Shown: piece by piece, positions 10,528 to 22,574 of the stretch | Layout of the letters: every line of letters begins with the position of its first letter | Position numbering within the stretch: the first letter of the stretch is position 1 | DNA from: Rhexocercosporidium sp. MPI-PUGE-AT-0058 | Taxonomy: Eukaryota; Ascomycota; Leotiomycetes; Helotiales | Assembly (NCBI GenBank): GCA_020746875.1 | Contig: JAGTJL010000021.1 | Coordinates: 806,001-870,000 of the forward strand | Length of the DNA: 64,000 nucleotides | Direction of reading: 5' to 3' | The notes under the pieces: model-generated | Told to the model about the DNA's origin: nothing | The model's database searches: none | The model's input: the letters and a program-made list of their open reading frames with translations, nothing else | Made by a program: the position numbers and the translations under genes

Positions 10528-11990
10528 TCATCGCATAGATACAAGCCGCAAAGCATCAAGGATTTCCTGGTAATCCAATGTCTCAACTGTCTCTATCTTG
10601 TTCCTGAAGAATGCCTAAGCAAAAACATAGTTTCTGGATAGAATATCATACTGGTGGTTCGTATACTTCCGCTCTGCAGAACCACCCATAATCCTGGAAG
10701 TCAGATGTCATTATTTCTGGAATGTGGCCGTGCCACGCCGAAACCTCAAACTGGTTTAAGTTAACCCTCATAAATTTAGAATACTGCCAGAGGTGGTTGG
10801 TTACCTGATGAATTACACGTTGGGGATTTTGGTGCTCATTGTCTGCAGCCCCAACAAACACTACGAATTGTCAAAACCAGGCGTAAATCACAAATAAGGG
10901 GTCATACGGTTATTCAGCTACAACAAAGGTCAGCTACCTCGATTAAAACCAAGAGTATCTCGGCGAAAGGCTCACGTAGCTTAATATCGAAATGAGCAAT
11001 TGGTATCCAGGTACGAGGCCGTGGTTTAATTACCGGAACAGTAGGGACAGGGACGACAGGCTCAGGAACCGCAGGCACAGAAACACTAATTACCTAACAA
11101 TGTAAATTTTATAATACAGAACGCTAAGACGTGAATCGGCGTGCGAAAACCTGCCATGGTAGCTTCCCAAGATGCCTTCATGTAACCCCCCCAAAAGTTG
11201 CGTATACTACTGGCTTTCTCAGGCTTGCGCACCTCAGGCTCAGGCGCTTTGGGCCATGGGTCTTCATAATCGGTTGCAACAGCTATCATAGTGAGTGACG
11301 AGGAAGAAAAACGGTGAGCAGGATGTAGAGTAGCCCTCTCACATAGCATTCTAGAGATTTCCAGATCTCCGCTTCGGTAGGATCCCAGAGTGGATGCGCT
11401 CCTGTGCCTGTTGTGTAAAATATTGATTTGAAGGGCTTGACGATATGAATGGACCCTAAATATGAGAGCTCTGCCAGCATTCGTGATTCGCGGATAAACG
11501 CAAGTCTCTCTGCTAGGCCGGATTGTTTGACCACGAGACTTTGAGGTATTGACTTATTTGACCTGAGTATTTGAACAGGCCAGCGATTCCATATTTTCCT
11601 TTGTTCAAAACTTCGATACATTTCTAGGTGCCTCCACTGGGAGTCTTATATTTATTCCCTAGGGGGCTTGTTGTAGCTACCTGTAGCATCACAAAACCAA
11701 TCAACTAAACATTCATCTGTGCGATAGGAGCTAAACCTTGGAAATCACCTCCGACTTGAAATGAAGGGGATGAGGGGCCGACCGTCTACTTACTCTGTTT
11801 GGCGAGATTAACTTCGCTTCATAGCCAGGATCTCATCGTTTGTTAGGATGAACCGAATTTTCTCAGGTGGTTGATGTATCAGTTTGGGGGTTGAAGGAGG
11901 TATCGGAGGTAATGCGACAATGTAGCAATGTGCCAATCTTTGTTTCTTTTGTCCTGGGCCTTCTATGTCAGCGGCGCCTTCACTTCGCAC
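10528..11990 (-). CDS. Unresolved multi-exon gene of unknown function
   Basis: Several adjacent minus-strand segments look coding and are separated by splice-like signals: about 11990-11808 (containing PPEKIRFILTNDEILAMK), 11618-11340 (IRESRMLAELSYLGSIHIV), 11281-11140 (DYEDPWPKAPEPEVRKP), 11080-10950 (Pro/Val-rich then PRTWIPIAHFDIKL), 10860-10653 (SAWHGHIPEIMTSDF) and 10614-10528 (TVETLDYQEILDALRLVSMR, stop TGA). The last junction is clean (EPP joined to AFFRNK, phase 0). At least one junction, near 11340/11280, does not keep frame with the obvious GTGAGA donor and TAG acceptor. So the gene may be mis-modelled here or decayed. I recognise no domain. Treat the extent as approximate. Confidence 0.35.
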
Positions 11991-12660
11991 CTATTTAGGA
12001 ATCATTTTTGAGCTATGCATGTCAAGATTCTAACGGAGAACAGACAGAGAAATAAGAAGAGTAAAATGATTTATGGCCATCGCTGGCCATGAACAAGAAG
12101 CATTGTCCGCGGAAGAGGTAAATTGAATCAGACGGTATTTGCTTCATAAGTACCGTTTTAGCAAGTGATTATAAAGAAGACATGAAGTTGGGATAAGAAA
12201 CCTCGTCAACAAAGGAAGTGTGTTCTGTGTCTCGCTCCCTCGGCCGCCAGCGAAGAAAACGCAGACGTCTCTTTATCTCCAACTGAAACTCCCAAATGGA
12301 ATCAAATTGAGCCCCATTGAATCTGCTGGGAGGTAGCTGCGTTTGATGTTACCCAAGTAACAGGCAAGAGCCTCTGTGTATTTTGAACATGAAAGTTTCT
12401 AATTCCACTCTTGATGATGTAAGCGGACAACGGAAATCTCGAAAGTACACCACGAATTTGGAACCAGAATATGGCATCCGATTCTTGCTTTAAACCTAGG
12501 ATATGACATTAGGATCTACCAGGAGTACTTTACAACACGAAGCATTAAGATGGTTGTAATCAAAAGCAGAAGATGAGGCTGGGATGCTTATGTCAGCTGA
12601 CACCCCCTCTTTTTGTCGAGGACAACATCTCTTCTGTTTCAACAGCGTCATGGCCATAAT
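11991..12660. other. Divergent intergenic region before HET gene 1
   Basis: Region between the minus-strand unknown gene and the plus-strand HET gene. No gene is supported. An in-frame extension of the HET frame reaches back to 12613 but has no ATG before 12661. Confidence 0.45.
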
Positions 12661-15173
12661 ATGAATACTGTGAATCTCAACGGCCTTCAGCGACCGACTG
12701 ATATATTCCACCAGAAATTGCTAAGCATGGCCCAGGAAAGTAGAACCCCGCTGGTAGACTTGTCCTCGAAACTATGTGGTCCTTGTCACAATGTCAGAAC
12801 GCGAATGTTTGGACCGAAAAAGCCTGTTGAAGGACCGGAACCAGGGAACTATTTCAGATTACATGACAGTTACGAAGAATTGTCAAAGTGCTTATCTTGC
12901 CCTCTCTGCCAATTTCTGCGTAGAGAACTTCTCTATATCAAGGAGAAGGATGGAACCTACCTATGGTGTAACCCAGCATCTATACCGGCTGCTGAAGTCA
13001 TACTAGCCGAAGTATCTTGGGCCAGCGTGTTATTCTCACGCCGTGAGAGTTATGCAGATCTCATAATTGAAGCAGGGCGCAAGCGATCGTTGCGTTACGA
13101 CAATCCAGTGGTAAGCATGCAGAAATCCAACATTCAAAACATGTACCACGATGAGCCAAGAGGTGAGCCTCTGAAAAAGATGAGATCTTGGATCGATAGC
13201 TGCATTGGGGGTCATCCTAGTTGCTTAAAAGATTCTGAGCAGTTTCGGCCCTCTCGCTTGTTGGATCTGGCTGGCACTGTGGGTGGAGACGACATACGCT
13301 TGATATTGTCAGAGCATGAGATCCCAAAACAAAGGCCGCGCCAAAGTCACTACGTAACCCTCAGCTATTGTTGGGGTCCACCAGGTCTGAATGCTACGAC
13401 GACGAAGGAAAACATCGAGGAGAGGCGACGCAAGATAAGCTTCGAGAGCTTGCCCAAAACTGTACAAGACGCCGTCAAGGTCACACGAGAATTGGGCATT
13501 CGGTATCTTTGGGTAGATGCATTATGTATTGTAAGTGGTATGGAGTCTATGGAGTCTATGAGCCACTAGCTTCTAACCTAGTATAGATTCAAGAGGACAA
13601 AGATGATTGGGAAAGAGAATCAGCGGTTATGGGTCAGATTTACCGAAAGTCCTTGTGCACATTAGCTGCTGCTATTGGAAAGGATTGCAATGGTGGTTTG
13701 TTTGCAGTTCGTGAGGCTGCCCAGCTTCCAGCCAGTAGACTTCTGTTTGCAGAAGGTGGACAGTCAGATCGAGGGTTATTTTTGAAGCCAAGCGTAGATC
13801 ACTGTAAGTGATGGCGAACAAGCTTCCAATTTCATGCTGAAATGCACTTTCAAGCCGTTTTAAACGTCCCGGACCCTCAGCTAACCACCTCACTAGGGTA
13901 TAGCAGTGTAGAGCTTTCGACGCTAAGCACACGAGGATGGGTGATGCAGGAGAGAATACTTGCAGCACGAACAATATTCTTCACCGAAGAAGGAATATTC
14001 TGGCAATGTGCTGAGAGGTCATCCTCCGAGTTCAAAGAAGGTGTCAGCACAAATTGGGAGTATAAATCAAGCCACGAACCAGCGAGCCCCGAATCAGCGA
14101 AGCCATCAAAACTGGGCTTCAACGAACTTGCCAAGAGCTGGCGGGCGGACGCTCAAGAGTATGTTGCTCGAGCAATAGCAACCTCCAAACTCTCTTCAGG
14201 GGGGTGTTCCTGGAGTATTCTGTCCCGAAATTGCTAACTCTGGGATGATTACAGGTACAAGTTCAAATCCACAGGGACAGTCACTACGGACAAGTTATCG
14301 GTTCTCTCCGCCATGTTTAAGGGAAAAAAGAGTCGCAAGGTTGAAGCACGGCCGTGGCATAACCTAATCTACGAGTTCACGCAAAGGGATCTGACCCAGC
14401 CAAATGACCGACTACGTGCTGTAGAAGGAATTGCAGACGAATTCGCTGATTCGACGAACTCTATATACGTCCACAATGCCGGGATCTGGAAGTCTGACAT
14501 GATCGGCGGCATGGCTTGGTATCGGCAATGGAACCAAGATTCGAAACAACTCTCTATTGCTCCGTCTTGGTCTTGGGCATGTGTCAGCGGGCAGATAGTG
14601 AGTATGTATAAACGAACCGAACATGTGGTCAACATTGCTGAGGTAGACTGGGTGAACACTACAACGAAAAGCCTGAGCCAACGAAGCATCTCTATCCAAG
14701 AATTATGTATATCAGGGAATGTCTGTCGAATCAGGCTCTATAAACGCTTCGAGGGCTGTATCTTCTGGGCAGTCGAGGCATCCATGAACGACCCACCACC
14801 TCCTCCACAACCCAAGAAGTTCCTCGGAGTATGGGATATGGAAATAAAGTGGGACGAGTTAAGTGGTGTCAAATCTGCCGTTCCAATTGGTGGGAGATTA
14901 CAAGTGGGCGGATGGTCGCCCAAGATATTGACGAATCACTTCGAGATCATTTTTGATGCTTCGACGAAGAATCCACCTCTTGGAACCGAGTTCCTATGTA
15001 TGCCAATAGTTGGTGTTGGATTTCAGAATCCTTCTCCACAGACATTTCATGCTGGATTAATCTTGGATCCTATAGACCCTGCGCGGAAAGTCTATAGGAG
15101 GATTGGATGGTGTTTTATGTGGGCATCTGTTCCAGATGATAGGTTAAGAAAGGTGGACCTTGTTATTGTCTGA
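12661..15173 (+). CDS. HET-domain (heterokaryon incompatibility) protein 1
   Basis: Four exons (12661-13530, 13587-13803, 13897-14158, 14255-15173) give 755 residues. The HET domain starts near residue 220 with [10 protein letters not shown] and continues through [11 protein letters not shown], split by intron 1 before [11 protein letters not shown], and [11 protein letters not shown], the three hallmark blocks of the family. A CxxC-type N-terminus ([16 protein letters not shown]) and the C-terminal block [11 protein letters not shown] are also typical of this large fungal family. HET proteins act in non-self recognition and programmed cell death after cell fusion, and many are polymorphic. 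No partner domain (NACHT, ankyrin, TPR) is fused here. The start at 12661 is the first ATG in frame; 12727 (MAQES) is an alternative. Confidence 0.9.
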
Positions 15174-15789
15174 ACTTGTCTTTGACTTTGACAAGACGAC
15201 GAAAGGCGGATGCATTTTCGAAAGAACTCCGGACATGACTCACTTTGCCAAGCTGAGAGAATGGACTGGATTATTAAATGGTAGTTTTACATCAAGGATC
15301 ATAAGAGTCCCAAAACAGACACATGAGTATCATAGAGAGAGAACTATTTCATGGTGTAGCATAAATTACACACTCGTCAAATTATGCCAAAGCAATACCA
15401 TGCCCCGAGAAAGTCGTTCATAGCTTAGGTATACCCTGAAATAGCATTGGACACCCCCAAAAATGTATACTTAGTTCTGTCAACCCTGCGGAGTGCCGCT
15501 CATTGTGGAAGTATTCTCTATGAAGTTCCCGCGCTCAGCGCTGAGGCCATAGATCAAACCGGTATCTCAAGCAGCCAGCATCTCTGAATCCACCAGCACC
15601 CCCATTGTAACCTATCACTGAAGCATTAGCATAAAATTGAAGAGCTAGATCCTAGTCAAACAATAAACCAGATACAAACTTACAATTTTTCCAGTTCTCC
15701 CGCGTGAGAGAAAGCCAAGTCACACTTGGCGTACCCTTAATGGGTCCCAACTTGTTCTGAGATGACTCGGTACTCTGACACCCTTCTAT
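15174..15789. other. Convergent intergenic region, no gene seen
   Basis: Spacer between the 3' ends of HET gene 1 and the minus-strand secreted protein gene, presumably their 3' untranslated regions. No coding signal beyond short chance frames. Confidence 0.45.
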
Positions 15790-17899
15790 CTAACTGATTT
15801 CATAACGATAAGGTCTTGTTACTGCGTTCAATGCCCGAGAAACGGCAAACAGGAAAGGTTTGGTTGCGGAAGTGAAGACCTGATCCTTCTCGTAGGCAGC
15901 CTTGGCATATATTTCTTGGTCGCCGCTGTGAACGTCCTGATGCGACTCGCCAAATTCTTTATCAGTATGACATTGGAGGTTACCCAACTTCGGAGGATCA
16001 GACGAAGCAGGCAGAGGGGCGGTGATTTGGTATAGATATGTGCCACAGCCGACATCAAGTTTACCGTTGCCAAACATTGTGTCACCACGGTCAGCTTTGC
16101 CACCTGGGGACTATTGTCAATTCACCATACTATCGACAAACCGGATCTTAACTTACACGAATTGGCCAGAGTTTTGAATGTATCTAAACAGCTTTTGGAA
16201 CAATCAATCCCGGGTGTTTCGCTGGCAATCCAGTTGAGGTTTATTCTCCAATCCTTCCAAGTATCTGGGTTGACTCGTGGACTTCACTGACGCAGCGAAC
16301 CTGCGAACTTGGATGTCGACGACGGAGTGCTTGGATTTTATTACCTGTGTTGTCGACATTCCAATTCAGGCTGGAATGAACCATCTCCACTTCTGCGCAA
16401 AACTGACCGTATGCTCCCAAGAAGGCATCGTACGGGGAAGACGATCCACCACCCGTGCATTCTTCCGCGGGAACAGATGGGACCATGGGAACCTGCGTCG
16501 GGATTTACGCAGCGTCATACCAGGAATTGGGGCTGTGGTTGTGATTTCTGGTTCTTCCTCGCTGGCAGTCTTGGTACCACAGCTGCTTAGCTGCATACAA
16601 GTGGTTCCACATCCTTGGATAAACCCCACAAAGCTACAACTTGCATAGCATGCGGTACAACCAGAAGATGATGTACTTGATGATAGGGAAGACGACGATG
16701 ATGCAGGTGCACTGGTAATTATCTGTGAAAGCGTGATCGTCCCTGTCAGTGATTCGGCAGGTATTGTGCTGTCGATTCCCAGTGGCAATCCTTGGTGGTT
16801 AACAAGCTCGGCGATGGCAAAAGCAGCAACTCCCAGTAGCTCGGCCGCTTCGGGAGTCATGTGCAACTGAAATGCCCAGTTATGTGCAAATTGCATGGCA
16901 GCATTCATCGCTCGAACTGCACCCGCAGCTGCGAAGGGAAGGGGTTGAACGCTCATGAGCCGAAAGTCAGCGAACGGCTCACCGGGTACGGCGTTCAGAA
17001 TAACACCTTGAGCTCCGCAAAGGGCTGCGCTGTATTCATCTACTCTTTTGGCTAGAGTTTGATCCAGCGCGTTACCGGCCGCACAATCGGTGCTTCTCCG
17101 CATATACCCTTCCATACGTTTGGCAAATTCATCTGACAGTGAGATCACAACATCTCCTGGGTTGTGGCCATTGATTGCACTGGTCAGTGTCGTAGCAATT
17201 GGAGTGTAAGTTCTGCCCAAAGACTCAAAATTAGCAAATGGCCGTTGTCTAAATTGGAGAAAGCGATCACTGTGGCGCGAGTCCACTCACCTTGTAACGC
17301 CCGCGGGAATCGGCTTTGGAGTTATAGAAAATGGGGGTACACCATCAACCAAAATGACAGTTGCAGTAGCAATGGCTGCGGAAGTAGCTTGGTTAAGCTG
17401 TACAGGTGGTACCGAGATATGTGCCGGGACATTATTGTGAGTGCCTGCGTAGACTACGGCTGCAGCAAGTACGATTGTGCCGACCTCGATAGCGAATTTC
17501 AGGATTTCAAAGATAAGGAAAGCAGTAATCAGTATCTGACGAGCCTGCAGCTCAGTTTTTGGACCTGATATAAGATCTCTGATGCTCTGTAAACAATTCT
17601 CGTTGACTTGCTGGCAGTTTGCTTCAACGGTGGACTGAATAAGTGCGTGAAGGTCAGGTGAAAGGAAGATATTGACGCCTTCCTCTGGGGTCGTTCCACC
17701 AGTAACATCAATAACCGTTCCACAGAGAGACGGTGCGGTAACCTGTATCTAATATTAGTATTGTACTGCCTGTAATGATAAGATTGACTACCCCTGGCGG
17801 ATCGTATTGTCGGAACCCACCTAATGAGAGCGTGACGATTTGTGACATTGAAAAAGCGAGAAGACCGAGCGTCGACACGAAGCAGTATAGTAAATACAT
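15790..17899 (-). CDS. Secreted protein with Cys-bearing C-terminal half, unknown function
   Basis: Six exons join in frame to 608 residues: 17899-17792, 17742-17291, 17248-16521, 16461-16345, 16264-16157 and 16103-15790. The first 20 residues are a signal peptide (MYLLYCFVSTLGLLAFSMSQ). A hydrophobic stretch follows near 95-120 (FEILKFAIEVGTIVLAAAVV). A mostly helical Ala-rich middle leads to a Ser-rich linker (about 345-360) and a Cys cluster (GCTACYASC, GCGTTC, SSC). The C-terminal part contains CSKSCLDTFKTLANSCGG and ends with GKLDVGCGTYLYQI plus a basic/aromatic tail. I recall similar terminal Cys/Gly patterns in secreted Pezizomycotina proteins but cannot name the family. All internal junctions have canonical ends. 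The first intron (49 nt, TACTAAT branch) is the only choice found that keeps frame. Confidence 0.72.
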
Positions 17900-18931
17900 T
17901 GTTGAAAATTTCTCTCCTTGTTTCGTTCAATGTACGGTATACAAGAAAGCTGGATCTAAGATACTGCTAGGGCTCAGACTGCTTAGTGGTACTGAAATTG
18001 AAGATGATGTAACGACACTCAGATGCTGTGTCTAATATATTAGGTACCTACTGCCACAAATGTTTCATAATACAAGCACGCCCCTTTGACGGAGCCAACA
18101 ACTCCTGGAGAGATAATAGCTCCTGGAATGATGACACCTGTTCTGTTGTTGACGAGAATACATTTCCACTGGTTCGCGATTTGCTACCACAATAGAATTT
18201 GCCTGGCTAAATATCTAATGGAACACATACGATACGTGGTGATTCTGCAATTAGATGAAACATCTCAAGCCGTGTAGGTCTGGATAGAATTCTTTCTACT
18301 TGTTTGGGATAGTCTCGTATGTTGGACTTTTTGTTGATGTCTTATTTCGGTTATGTGTTGGTTGGCTCTTCCGAGCAAGGCTGCGGAAGGGGCTTAAGCG
18401 AGCACCACAGCTCCACAGGCCATAATTTAGGCCAAGGATGCTCCAGGTCATTTATTCTTTGCATGACGGCGAGGGATCCGTGGCCAATTAAATCAGGTTG
18501 TCTCCTATTTGTTTGCGTCCTATTTCTTCTGAAACCACAGAGCTGTAACTAACTACGCAACAACTTCGATAATGTCCGTGCTGTTGGTTGGGCATCGAAT
18601 TTTGGATCACAAGGGTATCTCGTGCGACCGAGATACAGCCCATGGCCTAGCAACAAAATCACTCCAGTTCAACGTGGCTTCTTGTGCAGCTCCAGGGACG
18701 CTGCAGTGCGCTACTACTGATGATTTGTTGAAAAAGGTTATCTATCAGTCACTGCGCTTCCCGAGTAGGTTCTAATTTCTAAATTGAGACTGGCGCACAC
18801 TCAACATCCCAAGAGTCGGACTACTGCCAATGAGCACACGATCCCTTCACGACTTCATTTTGATAGAACAATTTAGCATTGGTTGAAGATGGTTTGAATT
18901 GTGAGGAGGGTCGCTCGTTTCCTGACCGATT
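17900..18931. other. Intergenic, no gene seen
   Basis: About 1 kb between the secreted-protein gene start and the 3' end of the ankyrin gene. Only short open frames, none with a recognisable motif. Confidence 0.45.
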
Positions 18932-19722
18932 CTACCCCAACAGAATCTCGAGGACATCCATATAGCCTTTCTTTTCGGCCAACTCGGCAGGAGTCAGGCC
19001 AGAACTTTTCTGTACCGTTCGATCCGCGCCTCGCTGTAGCAGTAATTCCAATCTTTCTTTTGCGGTAATGCCCAAGTTAACAGCGTAATGTAAAGGAGTA
19101 CCGTATTCGGGCCTCACAGCATTGATGTCGATACCGTGGTCGATGAGATATGTCATGACAGGGATTCCACCCTTACCACGCGGGCTCATAGCCTTGAAGA
19201 GAGCATATGGATCGAGCTCAGCACCATGAGAGATGGGAATCTCGAGGACTCCAGACAAAGGCTCGAGAGCGGCGGTACCAAGCGGAGAAGCATATTTCCC
19301 CGTCAAATTCGGATCAGCACCATGGTCCAAGAACCATTTTACATGAGACTCGCCACCGACCGCAAGCCTGCTTACGAAGTTACTCTTAGCCGCCAAAGAC
19401 CACCATATAACCACTTAGTACTTTGCGACTCACCTTAACGCTGTTTGTCGAACTCGACCGAGTTGATGTCCCACCCATAGTTGAGCATAGTTTGGTAGAG
19501 ATCAACATCTTCACGACATGCAGCCTCCACTAAGACTTCCTTAGTGATAAGAGCACACGCCTCGAATAAGGGTGCCACGGCGTCATGGGGGCCAAGTTCC
19601 AAATCAACAGCAAGCGCCAGAGCAATATCAAGCTCCCGCTGTGAGGGCGGGGAACTCGACCGCAGGAATTCCTTCACAAGGCCGATATCTTGGTCGCTGA
19701 GAGCAGACTCAAGCGTCGTCAT
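18932..19722 (-). CDS. Short ankyrin-repeat protein, possibly disrupted
   Basis: Exon 1 (19722 to about 19440) encodes an N-terminal helical part ending LNYGWDIN. Exon 2 (about 19391-18932) encodes ankyrin repeats, seen as KWFLDHGADPN, YLIDHGIDINAV and the pair GTPLHYAVNLG / ELLLQRGADR, then GLTPAELAEKKGY before the stop. Total about 240-250 residues. The best donor, GTGAGT just after 19438, comes immediately after an in-frame TAA (codons CAG CGT TAA). A functional transcript would need another donor, for example GTCGAG after the INS codons, which joins in phase 0 to SNFVSRL. Ankyrin repeats bind proteins; no effector domain is attached. It is either an active gene with a weak donor or a recently inactivated one. 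Confidence 0.6.
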
Positions 19723-20451
19723 GTTTGAGCTGTTTGTTAATGTCTGAGTAGGGATGGTATTGATTGATTTGCGAGCTATCTGTAGGACTTACCTCGTGGA
19801 AGTATGGGCTGATAAAATCAACTCGCCAAGATCCAAGGGCCGGGCTGAGCGGCCCACATGGAGTACTCACGCTAAGCTCAAAGAATTCTGAGATCGTAAA
19901 CAGGCTACATTCTCTAGAATCAGAATATTCAATCTACGGGATGTACAGTCGTTGTATCAGAGCGAATAAATCATGGTACTACCTTTCAGAATCCGATCGT
20001 AAGCTGATTGTGCCACCACGCCGGGCCTTGACAGATCCATCTCTAGTAATCCCAGCGTGATCCCAATGTCCAACATGCCAACATCAAATCTGATATCTAA
20101 TTGTAGAAAATTCCAACCAACATCAAAGGGTAATCTATTTATAGATGAGTTTCAGGCGTCGTGTAACAGTATTTTACTGCTGAGGAAATCAACTGCGCCT
20201 CATGCAAGTGCAAAAAAGTGATCCTCCAATTTGAAATAGCAAATCAAGCACATGGTCAGCAGCGATACCCTATTCACGCTCAAATTGTGATACGATGGGT
20301 GTGAACTGTGCCTGTACTTTCCAGCTCAATAGATCACAAAATTAAAATCTCAATATACAAGTGTCTGGGCAACTTGCTGATTTCCCAGCCTTCTCGATAT
20401 TCAACCTACAGCACACCAATCATTTCGATACATCCATAGACTTCCCCAACC
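19723..20451. other. Divergent intergenic region
   Basis: Shared upstream region between the minus-strand ankyrin gene (start 19722) and the plus-strand secreted protein gene (start 20452), 729 bp apart. No gene is supported. Confidence 0.45.
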
Positions 20452-21534
20452 ATGAAGTTTCCTCTCTACCTCCCACTATTGATCTTCGGATTTATCAATT
20501 TATCTCATGGTCAAACTCTCAACGGTGCGAAACTCCTACTGATCTGGTGACAAGTTCTAACATGCAAGCCAGTTGCTTGTGAAGCTCTTCCGACACACCA
20601 CGAGCCAACGAGAAAGATAGAAGTTTGAGAACAAGATGGCGATACCTCGCATTTGTCTGAAATTGAGAAAAGAGACGTTCGACCGAAGTGCTCTGTACAA
20701 GGCTACCTGGCAGCGATACCCCTTGTAGAGACCCCCATGGACGATTCAGACGACGACTCAGACGCAGAGCCGGCATTAAGATGGCGTATCTATGGCGAAA
20801 GTCTTGCAGCAAATGTCACAGCCACCATACCAAAGTTATTTCACCGTCAAATGACACTTCCACACAAGCACATGGTCAAATTCTATAAACGGGAATTCAG
20901 TAAGGACAACTACCAGCCTGTCGTCTGGCATATTCCGAATACACAGAGCGGCTTCAACACCACTGTGTTCGAGGAAATTGGAGGTGGTAGCAAGCCCAAG
21001 AGCTTGGGCATATCAGGTCTTTCCGGTTGTACTGCTTTGATTATCGCAAGCCGGCCGGGAGTCTACATCGCGCATTACGTTGAAAGTTTGGCTATCGCTC
21101 CAGATGATATTTCGATAGACCACTATGGAAGCGAAGATGCATGTTTTGAGAGCACCGTAACCCTGGGCTTGAAAAATGTCATTCCGGGTAGAGGACGAAC
21201 AAAGAAGGCACAACAAGTGTCTTTGACCGAAAATGCGGCGAAACTCCGAGCTGGGGGTGAACTCAAAGCCTACTTAATCGCACCAAGTTCAAGCTGGGAT
21301 GGAAAGGTCGAGACATATACCCAGAGCTACACTCCTAAGTTTAATAGGATAAAAGAAATAGTCGGCGGAATAGTTCCAGAGTTGAAGGCACCTGGCTTAT
21401 GGACCGATACTTGGTATACTGCCCTGGATACGTCAAATCGGGCACTGTTTACAACCTCAGCTGGGAAACTTCTCTTCAAATACGACCCAGATCACGGCAA
21501 GAAAGGAGCAAAGAAGAAGAAGGCAGCTTTGTAG
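20452..21534 (+). CDS. Secreted protein of unknown function, gene model ambiguous
   Basis: The ATG at 20452 opens a clear signal peptide (PLYLPLLIFGFINLSHG, residues 4-20), and exon 1 ends at 20524. The main body, from about 20660 to the TAG at 21532-21534, has blocks such as GCTALIIASRPGVYIAHYVE, LAIAPDDISIDHYG and LWTDTWYTALDTS, and ends in Lys-rich GKKGAKKKKAAL. The best intron (20525-20572, 48 nt, TTCTAAC branch, CCAG acceptor) leads into an exon that hits an in-frame TGA at 20626. Two ways round keep frame: an acceptor at 20636 (112-nt intron), or a second weak 45-nt intron from 20623. I recall the GCTALxxxSRxGVYxAHYxE pattern from secreted fungal proteins without an assigned function. 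It may be intact or a young pseudogene. Confidence 0.65.
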
Positions 21535-22574
21535 ATTGAAGAAATTCGGGATCTTCACCAAGATGAGTGGGACTGAGGAACGAGTATTTCCGATGTCATT
21601 TTGTTAGTATACTCACGGCAGTCAGGTTGCCGAATTTTCATTTCCTCGTTCGAGGCTCTGCGAATGTGCATCTTGGAGGTCTTGGGGGATAAGGATTCTG
21701 AGCTTGAGATCGCATTTCGGTCTAATTTGGATCAAATGTTAACTGTCGCTATCTGATAATGAAAAGCCTCTGAATTCCACATATAGGATGCCCTGTCAAC
21801 TGTAACATCCAACTCCGAAAGCCGGTTCCTGGGTTGAGATGCAACAACTCGTTGAGGTGTTGTAGGGCTCCATGAGCCACGGTGATTTACACCGCACAAT
21901 TGTTCGATGTTGGGTGAGTTTTTGAATTAAGGGACAGTACAGGAACCTGGGAAGTGCCACTAATTAAGGGGGCTATCATCTCGTGCAAAAATTGGCCTAG
22001 ATCATCAGCAGAACAGAAGGCGGGTCTTTAACACTACTCTTCTGGCTTGTTTTCCAGTACCTGTCAGCACTAAAGCTTTCACTGAGGTACGGTTTGAATT
22101 TGAATTAGGATGCCTCTGTTTGTCCTTGGTAACACGCAGTACACATCTGCCCATTACGGGGGGCTTCGCTAAAATTTGTTTACACGCCCGCAAGTAGCGA
22201 GCCGTCTTTTCCAGTGTCCACACTATCTGTTCACACGCAGTAGCTAAGGTTGGTTTCAGTGACGTGAAGACTCAGCGCCCTATAGTATTTCGAATGATTA
22301 GTGCTTCTATTAATACGGAAGATAAGTCTGAAAGTGGACTTTCTTAGTTTGGAGCTTCTCATCGGCTATCGATCGTAAGCTGAGAAAGTGGATAAAGCCA
22401 ATAGACTACACTAGTTTTGACTGCCCTTTAAGCTTCAAATACATTTATATAACACATTATAACCTTTTTCTTCAATATGAGGATCTATGGTTATCACCTG
22501 GCTCTTTGCTAGGATCGCACTCTCTAAAATGGACCACGGAGTATTAACTGTTCACTCTACCCCACAATTGAGCG
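21535..22574. other. Intergenic, no gene seen
   Basis: AT-rich spacer downstream of the secreted protein gene. A 72-codon frame on the minus strand (22005-22223) has no motif and no splice context. Confidence 0.4.

Noticed and set aside
12613..12660. Upstream extension of the HET gene 1 frame
   Set aside because: The frame is open but begins at TTG; the first in-frame ATG is 12661, so the extension was not included.
13842..13896. Alternative exon 3 start in HET gene 1 ([10 protein letters not shown])
   Set aside because: The CTAAC branch followed by CTCACTAG acceptor at 13896 gives a phase-correct join (DH-W-YSSVELS); the longer frame is most probably intronic.
22005..22223. 72-codon minus-strand frame as a transposon relic
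   Set aside because: No transposase or reverse transcriptase motif, no terminal repeats and no target-site duplication seen.
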